The notes: a model not told the origin generated them from the letters alone. A stretch of 64,000 nucleotides of DNA from Owenweeksia sp965214115 (GCA_965214115.1 CBDCAU010000001.1:124001-188000), one strand, 5' to 3'; numbered from the stretch's first letter, positions 25,509-34,562 are shown. Translations and numbers: made by a program.

Positions 25509-25721
25509 ATGACCACAGAAAATTTGCAACTGGAACTCATCCAGCATTTGGCCGCCGAAAAAGACCCATCGGTTTTGGATCAAATCCGGCAGCTTTTGGG
25601 ATTGAAAAAGAAAGAACCAAAGAAGGGAAAGCGCAACGGCTTTGGTAGCGGCAAGGATTTCATTCTGTACGTCAGCCCTGATTTTGACGCGCCGTTAGAG
25701 GACTTCAAAGAATATATGTAG
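25509..25721 (+). CDS. DUF2281-type antitoxin (module 1)
   Basis: 70 residues. The N-terminal helical part (NLQLELIQHLAAEKDPSVLD) is followed by KRNGFGSGKDFILYVSPDFD and the C-terminal PLEDFKEYM. The F-G-S-G-K ... DFDxPLEDFKEYM ending is the hallmark of DUF2281 antitoxins that neutralise PIN-domain toxins. Its stop TAG is immediately followed by the ATG of the toxin gene, so the two form a typical operon. A paralogous module lies directly downstream. The gene starts 28 bp after ruvB and may be transcribed from the ruvB promoter. Confidence 0.85.
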   Translation: MTTENLQLELIQHLAAEKDPSVLDQIRQLLGLKKKEPKKGKRNGFGSGKDFILYVSPDFDAPLEDFKEYM

Positions 25722-26090
25722 ATGAGAATCTTAATGGATACTCATATTATGATTTGGTATTTGGAAGGCAATTCCAAACTTCCCAAAAATTTTCTCAATG
25801 CTATTGAAAACCAAGAAAATGAGATGTTTTATAGTATCGTCAGCTTTTGGGAAATTGCCATCAAAACTTCATTGGGCAAACTGGAAATTGATGGGACGAT
25901 TCGAAAGTTTGAAACCAGACTGCGCCAACTGAATATTGAAAAATTGTCCATCGAAGTTAGGGATTTAGAGGAATTGGAACAATTGGAATTTCTGCACCGC
26001 GACCCGTTTGACCGACTTTTGGTTTCCCAATCGTTTTCGCGGGATATGGAACTTTTTAGCGTGGACGATGAGGTGGCTGCATATTTTTAA
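25722..26090 (+). CDS. PIN-domain toxin (VapC-like, module 1)
   Basis: 122 residues. PIN-fold RNase, in known members cutting tRNA or mRNA when released by its antitoxin. The first acid is in ILMDTHIMIWYLEG near residue 5, the second in SFWEIAIKTSLGKLE near 43 and the third in HRDPFDRLLVSQS near 92. The final SVDDEVAAYF supplies the fourth acidic position. The HRDPFDRLL signature marks the subgroup partnered with DUF2281 antitoxins. The ATG directly abuts the antitoxin stop. Confidence 0.92.
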   Translation: MRILMDTHIMIWYLEGNSKLPKNFLNAIENQENEMFYSIVSFWEIAIKTSLGKLEIDGTIRKFETRLRQLNIEKLSIEVRDLEELEQLEFLHRDPFDRLLVSQSFSRDMELFSVDDEVAAYF

Positions 26091-26099
26091 TCCGTTGCG

Positions 26100-26315
26100 A
26101 TGATGACTAAAGATGAGGTGAAATTAGAAGTAATAAAGTGGATTTGCGAATTGGACGACCTCAATATTTTGTTAGAAATTGAGGAAATTATGATTGGGAC
26201 GAATGAATCTGCAAACCCCAAAAGCCGTGACCTTTTCGGCAGTGGGAAACATCTTTTTGGTGAAATGAGCGATGATTTTGATGAGCCTTTGGAAGAATTC
26301 AAAGACTATATGTAA
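26100..26315 (+). CDS. DUF2281-type antitoxin (module 2)
   Basis: 71 residues, same plan as the antitoxin at 25509-25721: a helical N-terminus (KLEVIKWICELDDLNILLEI), then DLFGSGKHLFGEMSDDFDEP and LEEFKDYM. Only the C-terminal part is well conserved between the two, so they are diverged paralogs that may recognise their own toxins only. The last base of its stop is the first base of the toxin start (TAATG). Nine bp separate it from the previous toxin. Confidence 0.87.
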   Translation: MMTKDEVKLEVIKWICELDDLNILLEIEEIMIGTNESANPKSRDLFGSGKHLFGEMSDDFDEPLEEFKDYM

Positions 26316-26692
26316 TGGATTTGCTCATTGATACCCACATCCTAATTTGGGATGTTCAAGGAAATAAATCATTAAAGCCGGAAAATAGAAAACTGATTGA
26401 TGATGCTGAAAATCAAGTTTTTGTGAGCATCGTTGCTCTTTGGGAAATCGTTATAAAATCATCGTTGGGCAAATTGAATTTCACATCATCGCCCAAAGAA
26501 GTTCAGGATTTTCTCATTGAAAAAAACATTCACTTGTTGGATATTCAAATTCGGGATTTAGAAAAGCTGCGAAGTTTACCTCATTTACATCGTGATCCAT
26601 TTGACCGTTTGATGGTGGCACAAGCGAAGGCAAACGACTTCCGATTTATTTCTCAAGACCCAAAAGTGGAGGAATATTTTAAGAATTCTTGA
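26315..26692 (+). CDS. PIN-domain toxin (VapC-like, module 2)
   Basis: 125 residues. Acidic sites are in LLIDTHILIWDVQGN near residue 5, ALWEIVIKSSLGKL near 44, LHRDPFDRLMVAQAK near 93 and the terminal FISQDPKVEEYF. It is clearly paralogous to the toxin at 25722-26090 (same DTHI.IW, WEI.IK.SLGKL and HRDPFDRL signatures) but diverged over most other positions. This suggests an old tandem duplication or sequential acquisition. It is translationally coupled to its antitoxin. Confidence 0.92.
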   Translation: MDLLIDTHILIWDVQGNKSLKPENRKLIDDAENQVFVSIVALWEIVIKSSLGKLNFTSSPKEVQDFLIEKNIHLLDIQIRDLEKLRSLPHLHRDPFDRLMVAQAKANDFRFISQDPKVEEYFKNS

Positions 26693-26708
26693 TAGCCACT
26701 TCCGCTAA

Positions 26709-28034
26709 ATGTCTTTGAAAAAAATCCCCACCGTTCCCTTCCGCCGCTTCCTCAAGCATTCCTTTGAAATCGTCAAAAACCCGCTGCCGTTTCACCACCA
26801 GAATTTTGAGAAACTGGGCGATACGTTTCGCCTGAAAATCGGCTTGCGCAAGTCCGTTATTTTCAGTCGGGATGCGGGATTGCTGCAATATGTGTTGCAG
26901 AAAAATCAGCGCAATTACACCAAATCGCCCATCCAAACAGCGGACTTGGCCAAGTACGTCGGGCGCGGCCTTTTGACCGCCGAAGGCGAACATTGGCGGC
27001 GGCAGCGCAAACTGATCCAGCCCGCTTTTCACAAAAAGCAACTGATACAGCTTTTGGACACGATGCATCGCACCATTCAAACGGAAATCGGGAAAATCGA
27101 AACCGGAAAACCCTTCGATATCTTTCCGGTTTTCAACGACTTGGCGTTTCAGGTGGTGGCCAAATCGCTGTTCAGCGGGGCGGTGAGCGAGACGCAAATC
27201 AACCGCCTGCAACACATCACCGAGGCCGCGCAAGGGATGCTGGTGCGCGAACTCCGGCAACCTTATTTGCACCGCTGGTTCCGCTGGAGCGGCACGCTGG
27301 AAAAATACTTGAAAATGACGCGGGAGGCGCGCACCATTTTAAAAAGTTTGGTGGACGAACGGCGGCGCGGCCAGCCGCAAGGCGATTTGTTAGATATGCT
27401 TTTGGAAGCCCGCTACGATGACGGAAATCCGATGGACGAGGAGCAACTCATCGACGAGATGCTCATCCTCTTCACCGCCGGCCACGAAACCACCAGCAAC
27501 GCGCTGACGTTTATCAGCCAGTTGCTCGCGCAAAACCTTGATTATCAAAAAACTATTTATAAAGAATGGCGGCAAAACCGTGATTTGGATTTGCCCGAAT
27601 TATTGCGCGAAAGCGGTCACGCCCAGCGCGCCATCGAAGAAGGACTGCGATTGTACCCGCCCGCTTATTTCATCGACCGTGTGAATTTGGAGGACGATGA
27701 ATTTGAGGGAAAACATTTCCCGAAAGGGACGATGTTACTTTTTGCCGTCCACGAAATCCATAAAAATCCGGATTTTTGGGAAAACCCGCTTAATTTCCGG
27801 CCGGAGCGTTTTGCGGAAAAAATGCCGAAAGATTATGCTTCGCATTATTTCCCTTTCGGCGCCGGCCCACGGATGTGCATTGGCAACAATTTCGCGATGT
27901 ATGAAATGATTTTGGCGGTCAATGAACTGGTTTCCAAATTTATAATCAAAAAGAAAACCGATGAAATTCAAATCAAACCGCTGATTACTTTGAAGCCAAA
28001 AAATGCGGTTTTAATTTTTAAAAAGAGAAAATAA
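26709..28034 (+). CDS. Cytochrome P450
   Basis: 441-residue heme monooxygenase, cytosolic (no membrane anchor). The helix I oxygen-binding motif LFTAGHETTSNAL is near residue 256, the ExxR pair in AIEEGLRLYPPAYF near 312, and the heme-ligand loop FPFGAGPRMCIGNNFA near 384-399, with the cysteine at about 390. It would need an external ferredoxin or reductase, none of which is encoded nearby, and the substrate is unknown. The start ATG at 26709 lies 16 bp after the toxin gene. The next gene has its own promoter-like sequence. Confidence 0.95.
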   Translation: MSLKKIPTVPFRRFLKHSFEIVKNPLPFHHQNFEKLGDTFRLKIGLRKSVIFSRDAGLLQYVLQKNQRNYTKSPIQTADLAKYVGRGLLTAEGEHWRRQRKLIQPAFHKKQLIQLLDTMHRTIQTEIGKIETGKPFDIFPVFNDLAFQVVAKSLFSGAVSETQINRLQHITEAAQGMLVRELRQPYLHRWFRWSGTLEKYLKMTREARTILKSLVDERRRGQPQGDLLDMLLEARYDDGNPMDEEQLIDEMLILFTAGHETTSNALTFISQLLAQNLDYQKTIYKEWRQNRDLDLPELLRESGHAQRAIEEGLRLYPPAYFIDRVNLEDDEFEGKHFPKGTMLLFAVHEIHKNPDFWENPLNFRPERFAEKMPKDYASHYFPFGAGPRMCIGNNFAMYEMILAVNELVSKFIIKKKTDEIQIKPLITLKPKNAVLIFKKRK

Positions 28035-28131
28035 CTCCAAATTTCGGTTCGCCAAAAGGAGATAATCAAAAGTGAGTTTATAAATAAATTGTCCCATTGT
28101 CCCATTGTCCCATTAAATCCTTGCTCGATTT

Positions 28132-28146
28132 TATCTTCGCCCGATG
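28132..28146 (+). promoter_or_regulatory. -7 box fused to start codon (TATCTTCGCCCGATG)
   Basis: TATCTTCG, a variant of the Bacteroidota -7 box TAnnTTTG, is followed by CCCG and then the ATG of the DUF1015 gene at 28144. Identical spacing and nearly identical sequence precede the genes at 34643 and 55842. If the box is real, transcription would begin at or next to the A of the ATG, giving a leaderless mRNA. Confidence 0.5.
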
Positions 28147-29367
28147 ATTTCCGTAAAACCCTTTGCCGCCCTGCGCCCACCGCGCGATAAGGCGTATTTG
28201 GTGGCCACCCGTTCTTATTTGGATTATTCCGAAGAAGAGCTTTCCGACAAATTGGAAAATAATCCCTACACTTTTTTGCATGTCATCAATCCCTACAGCG
28301 GGAAAAAGCTAAAATTCGGAAAGAAAAAATACGGTTTAGTTAAAGATTGTTTTCAGAAATTTTCTCGGCAAGGGGTTTATTTTCAGGATGATACGGAAAA
28401 TTTTTATTTGTATCGGCAGGTGAAAGAGGGGCGGGAATTCATCGGAATTATTGGTGGCGTTTCGGTGCAAGACTATTGGGACGGCCGCATCAAAAAACAC
28501 GAGAAAACCCTGACCCGCCGCGAGACGATGTTCACCGATTATTTGGAAACCACGGGCTTCAATGCCGAGCCGGTTCTGCTGACGCACTCGCCGAATTCTG
28601 TTTTGCAAAAGCTCTTTGAAAAATATAAAAACACCCGCTCCGAATACGAATTCACCAGCACCGACCGCGTGTTGCACCAGCTTTGGTTGATTTCTGAGAA
28701 AGATGATATTGATTTAATTATCAATGAATTAGAAAAAGAAAATGCACTCTACATCGCGGATGGCCACCACCGCTCGGCCAGCTCGGCGCGCTTGGCAAAG
28801 CGTTTCAATGAAAATGGGAAATCAAGCGACGGCCACAACTATTTTATGGCGTATCTGATTGCCGAAGACCAGTTGCAGATTTTTGATTTCAACCGGTTGA
28901 TAAAGGGATTGCACAATCTTTCGGTAAAAGAATTTATAAATATTTTAAAAAAAGATTTTGATATAAAAAAATCCAAAAATCCCAAACCCAAAAGTTTGCA
29001 TCATTTTGCAATGTATTTGGATAAAAATTGGTGTCAATTAATATTAAAAAAGCAGGACTTCAAAAAAGACCAACCCGTCAAAAGTTTGGACGCGCATATT
29101 TTGAGTGAGAAAATCTTAAAACCAATTTTAGGCATTGAAAACTTGAAAACCGACCGCCGCGCGGCATTTTTGCCCGGCACCGAAGGTTTGGAAGGCTTAC
29201 AAAGAAAAGTGGACAGCGGCGAGTTTGACATCGCCTTCGCGCTCTATCCCGTGCAGATGGAACAGCTAAAAGCCGTGGCCGACGCCGGAAAAACGATGCC
29301 CCCTAAATCCACCTACATTGAGCCGAAACTTCGGAGTGGGCTGACGGTTTATCAGATTGACTCTTAA
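28144..29367 (+). CDS. DUF1015 family protein
   Basis: 407 residues, full family length. The N-terminal MISVKPFAALRPPRDKAYLV and VINPYSGKKL match the DUF1015 start. The central signature ENALYIADGHHRSASSARLA (near residue 198-218) carries the DGHHR motif shared with ParB-like serine kinases. The end has AAFLPGTEGLEGLQRKVDSG and FALYPVQMEQLKAVADAG. Members are often encoded beside the serine-biosynthesis genes serA/serC in Bacteroidota, but none is here. A kinase-like role is suggested by the motif only. The start ATG is placed directly behind a possible -7 box (leaderless). Confidence 0.9.
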   Translation: MISVKPFAALRPPRDKAYLVATRSYLDYSEEELSDKLENNPYTFLHVINPYSGKKLKFGKKKYGLVKDCFQKFSRQGVYFQDDTENFYLYRQVKEGREFIGIIGGVSVQDYWDGRIKKHEKTLTRRETMFTDYLETTGFNAEPVLLTHSPNSVLQKLFEKYKNTRSEYEFTSTDRVLHQLWLISEKDDIDLIINELEKENALYIADGHHRSASSARLAKRFNENGKSSDGHNYFMAYLIAEDQLQIFDFNRLIKGLHNLSVKEFINILKKDFDIKKSKNPKPKSLHHFAMYLDKNWCQLILKKQDFKKDQPVKSLDAHILSEKILKPILGIENLKTDRRAAFLPGTEGLEGLQRKVDSGEFDIAFALYPVQMEQLKAVADAGKTMPPKSTYIEPKLRSGLTVYQIDS

Positions 29368-29418
29368 AACTTACGATTTTTTCGATTGTCGATTTACGAT
29401 TGATTCGATTTACGATTA

Positions 29419-29598
29419 CCTCCCCCGGCTCGTGCCTCGCCACCCCCTCGGTGAGGGGGACAACGCTTCGAACCAACTTTAGCGCAAACAACAGCATTTT
29501 AAATAGGTATAGAGTTCGGTCAATGCTTTTAAACTTGGGCTGAGTTTCGGCCCTGTCCCCCTCCTTGGAGGGGGTGCCGACGAAGGAGGCGGGGGAGG
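29419..29598. repeat. Pair of inverted dispersed GC-rich repeats with a ~80-bp centre
   Basis: The left arm at 29419-29467 begins CCTCCCCCGGCTCG and ends GAGGGGGACAACGC. The right arm at 29550-29598 is its imperfect reverse complement (GCCCTGTCCCCCTCC ... GGCGGGGGAGG). Each arm also contains a short CCCCCTC/GAGGGGG palindrome. The right arm is close to identical, in reverse complement, to 1638-1687. The centre contains AAATAGGTATA, also found at about 1331-1341. It ends 14 bp before the YggS start. Upstream of it, 29370-29418 is simple sequence made of CGATTTACGATT words. Confidence 0.7.
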
Positions 29599-29612
29599 TA
29601 AAACACATTTTT

Positions 29613-30278
29613 ATGAAAAATTCCATCTCAAATAACCTCCAAAACTTCCAAAAAAACCTCCCTAACGGGGTTACGCTCATCGCCGTCTCCAAAACTAAAC
29701 CCATTGAAGACATCCGCGCGGCCTACGATGCCGGCCACCGCGATTTTGGTGAAAACCGCATCCAAGAAATGGCGGAAAAAGCGGAGGAACTACCGAAAGA
29801 CATTCGCTGGCACGCCATCGGACATATCCAAGGAAACAAGATAAAATATATGGCGGAATTCGTGCATCTCGTTCACGGAATTGATAAAGAAAAACGCCTC
29901 AAAGAACTGAATAAAGAAGCCAAAAAATCCGATAGAAAAATCGCTTGTTTGTTGCAAATCCATATTGCAAAAGAGGAATCAAAATTTGGCTTTGATTATG
30001 AAGAAGCGGAGGAAGTTTTAACTCAAAATTTGGAAGAGAAATATCCTTTTTTAGAGATAAAAGGGTTGATGGGAATGGCCACTTTTACCGACAATAAAGA
30101 GCAAATCCACAGCGAATTTCGCGGCCTTTCTGATTTTTTCAAAAAAATAAAAGCCGAACAAAAATTGTCCGGCTTTGAAATTCTTTCGATGGGGATGAGC
30201 GGCGATTATCAAATCGCCATTACAAAAGACACCACGATGGTGCGCATCGGGTCGGCCATCTTCGGCGCGCGCGATTAG
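29613..30278 (+). CDS. YggS-family PLP homeostasis protein
   Basis: 221 residues from ATG 29613 (MKNSISNNLQNFQKNLPNGV); the longer upstream frame is repeat sequence. It binds pyridoxal phosphate and helps to balance vitamin B6 and amino acids in the cytosol. The PLP lysine is in LIAVSKTKPIEDI near residue 28. Family motifs include DFGENRIQEM, WHAIGHIQGNK (the HxIGxxQxNK signature), GLMGMATF and the terminal SMGMSGDYQIAI with TMVRIGSAIFGAR. Length is normal. GC is low compared with its neighbours but the reading frame is clean. Confidence 0.95.
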   Translation: MKNSISNNLQNFQKNLPNGVTLIAVSKTKPIEDIRAAYDAGHRDFGENRIQEMAEKAEELPKDIRWHAIGHIQGNKIKYMAEFVHLVHGIDKEKRLKELNKEAKKSDRKIACLLQIHIAKEESKFGFDYEEAEEVLTQNLEEKYPFLEIKGLMGMATFTDNKEQIHSEFRGLSDFFKKIKAEQKLSGFEILSMGMSGDYQIAITKDTTMVRIGSAIFGARD

Positions 30279-30371
30279 AACCCTTGCGTAAACCAATTCC
30301 AATCCAAAATTTATACAAAGTACTCCCGCCACGCCTCACCTTCTCAGAAGGAGAGGGGGTTTGGGGTGAGG

Positions 30372-31043
30372 TCAAAACATCACCCCAAATTTTACCGCTG
30401 GCAACATCCTCAATCCCTGATAGTTAGGCCCGTTGGTGAAGCGCGTCAGATAATATCCGTTGGGCGGTTCGCCGTCGTTTTTCATTTGAAAGGCATAGCC
30501 AAATCCCAAGCTCAAGTCCACGAAGAAATTGTCCATCAAAAATTCCATCCCAAGCACCAAATCATAACCTGCCTTTTGGCTATTATATTGAAGTTCAGCC
30601 TCTTCGGGGCGGAATAAAGTCAATCCATTTTCTTCAAACGGAACGAATTCAAACCCATCGTAACTCACGTTGGCGTTTTGATAAAACGGGCCTTGCTCCA
30701 AGTACAAAAGAAAATTCTGACTGGGTTGGGCGAGGTAAAATTTATGTTGGATTTGCAACCAATAGCCACCGATATCGCGGTAATCCGCAGGGCCGTCCCA
30801 AAAGCGGTTGGTGTTGATGTCGCCCACCAGCGGGCCGCCCGCCAATCCTAAAAAATGGCGTCTGTCAATTTTCCGCCGCACTTCAAATTTTACCAAGTTC
30901 ACCACCAGCGCGGCGGGCGAAAAGGCAATTTGCCAGTCTTTTTCGGGGAACGGTTTTGGGCGCGGCAATTCGCGAAATTCATATTGCGAAAACGCCAATT
31001 GTGTCCACCCAAAAACCAAAAACCCAAGGGTAAAATTTCTCAT
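30372..31043 (-). CDS. Exported outer-membrane protein, unknown family
   Basis: 223 residues. The signal peptide MRNFTLGFLVFGWTQLAFSQ is followed by a mature protein with barrel-like strands: WQIAFSPAALVVNLVKFEVR, HFLGLAGGPLVGDIN, FLLYLEQGPFYQNANVSY, FFVDLSLGFGYAFQMKNDGE and a final LPAVKFGVMF. The last strand ends in Phe, as outer-membrane barrels usually do. It is the last gene of a four-gene minus-strand operon. Its ATG overlaps the stop of the LVIVD lipoprotein gene by 4 bp. A small palindromic repeat (CTTCTCAGAAGGAGAG) lies just beyond its stop. Confidence 0.7.
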   Translation of the reverse strand: MRNFTLGFLVFGWTQLAFSQYEFRELPRPKPFPEKDWQIAFSPAALVVNLVKFEVRRKIDRRHFLGLAGGPLVGDINTNRFWDGPADYRDIGGYWLQIQHKFYLAQPSQNFLLYLEQGPFYQNANVSYDGFEFVPFEENGLTLFRPEEAELQYNSQKAGYDLVLGMEFLMDNFFVDLSLGFGYAFQMKNDGEPPNGYYLTRFTNGPNYQGLRMLPAVKFGVMF

Positions 31044-31786
31044 AACTTACTGAGGAATTGTAAGTTGCCATTCTTGAAACGATATTGCGAAAAACCGTTG
31101 TCGCCCACCACGATAATCAAATCGCCGCGCGGAATCAGGTCGTTTGCGTCGATATTTGACAAATGGTTGATAAGCTGCGGATTGGGCGCATCGCTCACGT
31201 CATAAATCTTGATGCCATCATCACAGACCAGAAGCGTGTCGCCGTGCAAACCCAGTCCCAGCGGCTGTTCCATTGGTAAAGTGCGCACCAAATCGGGATT
31301 TTCCAAAGTGCGAATGTCCACCACGTCCAGTTGGTTGGTGCCGTTCCAACAAACATTGCTGTTGTTCTCAGTACGCAATGTGACAAAGGCGTAATCCGAA
31401 TTGGCCACCACGGGGTCGCAACTCACAATATGCTCATAATGAGAAATGTAGCGAACGTCCGGCGCGTCCTCAATGTTATAAATATACATTCCGGAAGTGG
31501 TGCCGATGAAAAGCGTTTTGCTGTCGCGCGCAAAAATCGTTTCCACGTTCACGCCCAAATTCTCGTTCTTTTTGAACTCCGGTTTCTGCATATTTGAAAT
31601 ATCAAACACCTTGAGGCTCTGACCATTGACGGCGAAAAGATGGTCGCTCACCACGCCAAACCGCGCCAGCGAACCCGCTTGGCCGTTGCCGCTGGGGTCG
31701 TTGGCAAAATCAGCTGAACCGCCGGAATCGGCATCGCAGCTCATCAGAAAAATCAGACAAATCGGGAGGTAAATTAACTTTTTCAT
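31040..31786 (-). CDS. LVIVD-repeat surface lipoprotein
   Basis: 248 residues from ATG 31786 (MKKLIYLPICLIFLMSCDAD; lipobox LMSC). The frame is open further upstream but that part lies inside the previous gene. The mature part carries repeats of the LVIVD type: SLKVFDISNMQKPEF, MYIYNIEDAPDVRYISHYEH, LDVVDIRTLENPDL and IKIYDVSDAPNPQLINHL. These pack into a beta-propeller-like cell-surface protein, and the function is unknown. The stop overlaps the next gene by ATGA, and the start overlaps the previous gene by 4 bp, so it lies within a tightly coupled operon. Confidence 0.85.
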   Translation of the reverse strand: MKKLIYLPICLIFLMSCDADSGGSADFANDPSGNGQAGSLARFGVVSDHLFAVNGQSLKVFDISNMQKPEFKKNENLGVNVETIFARDSKTLFIGTTSGMYIYNIEDAPDVRYISHYEHIVSCDPVVANSDYAFVTLRTENNSNVCWNGTNQLDVVDIRTLENPDLVRTLPMEQPLGLGLHGDTLLVCDDGIKIYDVSDAPNPQLINHLSNIDANDLIPRGDLIIVVGDNGFSQYRFKNGNLQFLSKL

Positions 31787-32298
31787 TTCTCTATCCATTT
31801 TACGATTACGGTATTGGCAGGGCGGTTTTCGGGCAGGTAGTCGGTGGGCACGGCACCAAAATCGGGCGGCGTGATTTCGGGAAAAACATCGCGGTCGCGG
31901 TCTTTCACGGTCAGGTTTGTCCCGTCCCATTCCAGCGCCACCAGATCTACCGAATTATCGGCGTAGATGATGTTGTCTTTAATTGCGATGTCCACATTGC
32001 CGGGAATTTGGATAAAGCCAATGTTCTTCGGGTCGGTGGGGTCCACGTTATTATAGATATGCACGCCCTCGTATTTTTCATTGATGAAAAGGAAGGGATC
32101 TTTCACATAAATTTTGCCCGTATTTTGTAGGCTGCGCGCGCCTTTCAATTTTATAGATTGCTCCAAATCAGCGCGTTGCATCAAAATAGGTTCATAGGCG
32201 GTGGCGTTTATAAAATCAGGCGAATCGCCCTGCACAGGATCGCAACTGGCCAGCGCGAGGGCCGCTGCGGCGATAGTCAAAAGTTGTCTCATTTTCAA
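31783..32298 (-). CDS. Lipoprotein with LVIVD-like segment
   Basis: 171 residues. The lipoprotein signal is MKMRQLLTIAAAALALASCD (lipobox LASC). The mature part, with GKIYVKDPFLFINEKYEGVH and IYNNVDPTDPKNIGFIQIPG, resembles a single blade of the neighbouring LVIVD propeller, and it ends RPANTVIVKWIEK. The two adjacent lipoproteins may function together at the cell surface, with the larger one supplying the remaining blades. Start ATG at 32298 (or 32292). It is in the same operon as the gene on each side. Confidence 0.75.
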   Translation of the reverse strand: MKMRQLLTIAAAALALASCDPVQGDSPDFINATAYEPILMQRADLEQSIKLKGARSLQNTGKIYVKDPFLFINEKYEGVHIYNNVDPTDPKNIGFIQIPGNVDIAIKDNIIYADNSVDLVALEWDGTNLTVKDRDRDVFPEITPPDFGAVPTDYLPENRPANTVIVKWIEK

Positions 32299-32348
32299 TG
32301 GGGTTTTGTCAGTATCACGCTACTTTTTGGAAAAGGTTGGGAGGACAC

Positions 32349-34562
32349 CTATTTTTTGTTCTGTCGATAAAAGCGGTAGTTGAAGTCGATACCCAGCCGC
32401 ACGGAAGGTGAAAAAGCGGTGAAATTGTCAATGCCGCCGGCCGCTTCCAGGCGCAGTCCGCGCAGGATGTTATCGAACCCGATGACGAATTCCAAAAATT
32501 GCTCCCGCTCGAAATTGTTGAGGTAATTCACCCCGAAAAACGAGTGGATGCTGAGCCGCCGCATCAGTGGAATGCGCGACAGCAAAAACCCGTCAAACCT
32601 ATGCTCCGCGTGGATTTCCACGAAGGCCTTATCGGTACTGAATCCGTAATAGCGCAGCGTGCTAAATTGCTTGATGGTACTTTGGTCAGAGGCCGTCGGT
32701 TGGAGGAAAAGCGTCTGCGTACCGTCAAAATGTTTGTAGTCCACAAAGGGCAAGTTTTTCTTTCGGAAAAAGCGGCCTCCGCTCACGTCCCAGCGCGTGG
32801 TGCCCACCGCTCCCAAAGGCGTGGTGAAGCTGCTGCCCAGCATCGCGAAAGAAAAATCAGTAGTAAAAATCCCTGTCGGGATTCCCTGTCGGAAACGTCC
32901 GTAAAAACGCGGTGTCTCCATTTCCAAGTTGATTTTCCGCCCATTTACAATGTTATATAATTGCTTGGTTTGAAATGAAAATTTGACATCCAAATTCAGC
33001 GCGCGGCTGTCCTCAAAACCTTGATTATCAATCACATTCCCGATGGTGGGATTGTTAGGCGTAAAATTTTCGGGGTCGCCGGTAATGTGAAAATCCGTGA
33101 TATTGAAAACCGGAAAGCGCCGTCCCGCCTCCAGCTCGGCGGTGATTTGAAAGCCGTTGAAAATTTCCTGTCCGTAGCCGATTTGCGCGAAATCTTTGCC
33201 GTACAATTTCAAAAAATTTTGGCCCAAAAAGGCGGAGTACAATGAATTCAAAACCGGCAAAATCGGGTTGGTCTCGTTGAACTGCTGATAGCTGCGACCG
33301 CCCGCCAGCCGTAAATCTTTAGGATGACGCAAATCGAAAAAATAATCCACGCGGGCTTTTAATTTGAACTCTCTGTCCGAAAATCCGTAGCGAAAAGTGG
33401 GCTGTAGCCGCAGCTCTTTTTGATTGAAATAAAAGGCAACCGGCGCATCGTAGCGTAAGTAGATTCCTTCCACCGTATTGTAGCCCGGCGAATAGTAAAA
33501 CGGTTTTAGATCCACGGCATAGCTGGGATGACGGATTTTATAACTACTGAAAAGCCACGACCAAAACTTGAACGGCGCGTGCAGGAATTCCGTTTTTGAA
33601 TATTCCTCTTTGAAAAGCGGGTTCAGATTTTCCTCCTCCAAAAGAAATTGCTCGCGCTCAGAAAGTGGGTAGAGATTTTCGGCCTTGGGCAACACGGGCT
33701 GGTTCGTTATCACCTCTGGAATGATTTCTTTGGCCTTTCGATTTTTGGGTTCATTTTTCTCCTTTTCTTCATATCTAAAATCAAAAAAATCTTCTTCTAT
33801 AAAGTAAGAAGCTTGGTAGCCAATTATCTTTAAAAAATAACTAATATTTTGGGATTCCAATTGATAGTTATCGTATTCATACAAATATTCTTGTTCGATA
33901 TAAATGCTGTCCAAGAATTCAAGCTGGTTTTGGGCGGTGAGGCTAAAGGCGGTTTTGTGCAAGGTGAAGGTAGAATCGTACAATTCCATCGTGCCGTGTA
34001 GGGCGGCCGAGGCGCGGCGCTTGGGCGAAAAGCCGATGCGGTACACCTTACGCCCGCGATGCGTAAAAACATCTTCGGCAGTGAAATCGTAAAAACGTAA
34101 CGCATTGGGTGCCAATGGCGAAACAAATCCCCGAGCGTTGCCCGACCGAAAGAAAATCTTCTTGTGGAAGAGGCTCAAATCCAAATCCGAAAGGGTGTTG
34201 GCATTGGGCACGGGGATAGTGCCGGCCGCGCGAAACTTCAATACGGAATCCGTGAAACTGTGGCGATCCAAATACTCGTAGCGCGAATATTTCTCGCTCC
34301 AATACACTTCGCCAGTATCTTTTTTTTCGGGAATAATCCGCCCAGAAATCAACAAAATATCAAAGGGGACTTTATCTAAAAAGGCTTGATTTTTTTGATA
34401 ACTCTCAGCAGTAAAAGAAGTGTATGTTTTTTCGTTTTTGGCGCGTTTATTTTGCGCCAATCGTATCACTTCATTGGGATTGAATTTACGGCCTTCCTGT
34501 GCCACATTTTGCAAAGAAATTCCCACGAAAAAAAGAAGAAAGAAGAGCGGCGCAGTTTTCAA
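32349..34562 (-). CDS. DUF5686-like outer-membrane protein without CarboxypepD-reg domain
   Basis: 737 residues from TTG 34562, chosen because it gives a clean signal peptide (MKTAPLFFLLFFVGISLQ). A GTG at 34604 is in frame but lies in the promoter zone (GCATCTTTG box). The body fits DUF5686: NPNEVIRLAQNKRAKNEKTY, FTAESYQKNQ, a long linker (EKEKNEPKNRKAKEI), then a C-terminal barrel half ending VRLGIDFNYRFYRQNK. Many relatives begin with a CarboxypepD-regulatory-like domain; this one starts directly with the following segment. It heads the operon with two lipoproteins and a small barrel protein, perhaps one surface assembly. Confidence 0.8.
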   Translation of the reverse strand: MKTAPLFFLLFFVGISLQNVAQEGRKFNPNEVIRLAQNKRAKNEKTYTSFTAESYQKNQAFLDKVPFDILLISGRIIPEKKDTGEVYWSEKYSRYEYLDRHSFTDSVLKFRAAGTIPVPNANTLSDLDLSLFHKKIFFRSGNARGFVSPLAPNALRFYDFTAEDVFTHRGRKVYRIGFSPKRRASAALHGTMELYDSTFTLHKTAFSLTAQNQLEFLDSIYIEQEYLYEYDNYQLESQNISYFLKIIGYQASYFIEEDFFDFRYEEKEKNEPKNRKAKEIIPEVITNQPVLPKAENLYPLSEREQFLLEEENLNPLFKEEYSKTEFLHAPFKFWSWLFSSYKIRHPSYAVDLKPFYYSPGYNTVEGIYLRYDAPVAFYFNQKELRLQPTFRYGFSDREFKLKARVDYFFDLRHPKDLRLAGGRSYQQFNETNPILPVLNSLYSAFLGQNFLKLYGKDFAQIGYGQEIFNGFQITAELEAGRRFPVFNITDFHITGDPENFTPNNPTIGNVIDNQGFEDSRALNLDVKFSFQTKQLYNIVNGRKINLEMETPRFYGRFRQGIPTGIFTTDFSFAMLGSSFTTPLGAVGTTRWDVSGGRFFRKKNLPFVDYKHFDGTQTLFLQPTASDQSTIKQFSTLRYYGFSTDKAFVEIHAEHRFDGFLLSRIPLMRRLSIHSFFGVNYLNNFEREQFLEFVIGFDNILRGLRLEAAGGIDNFTAFSPSVRLGIDFNYRFYRQNKK

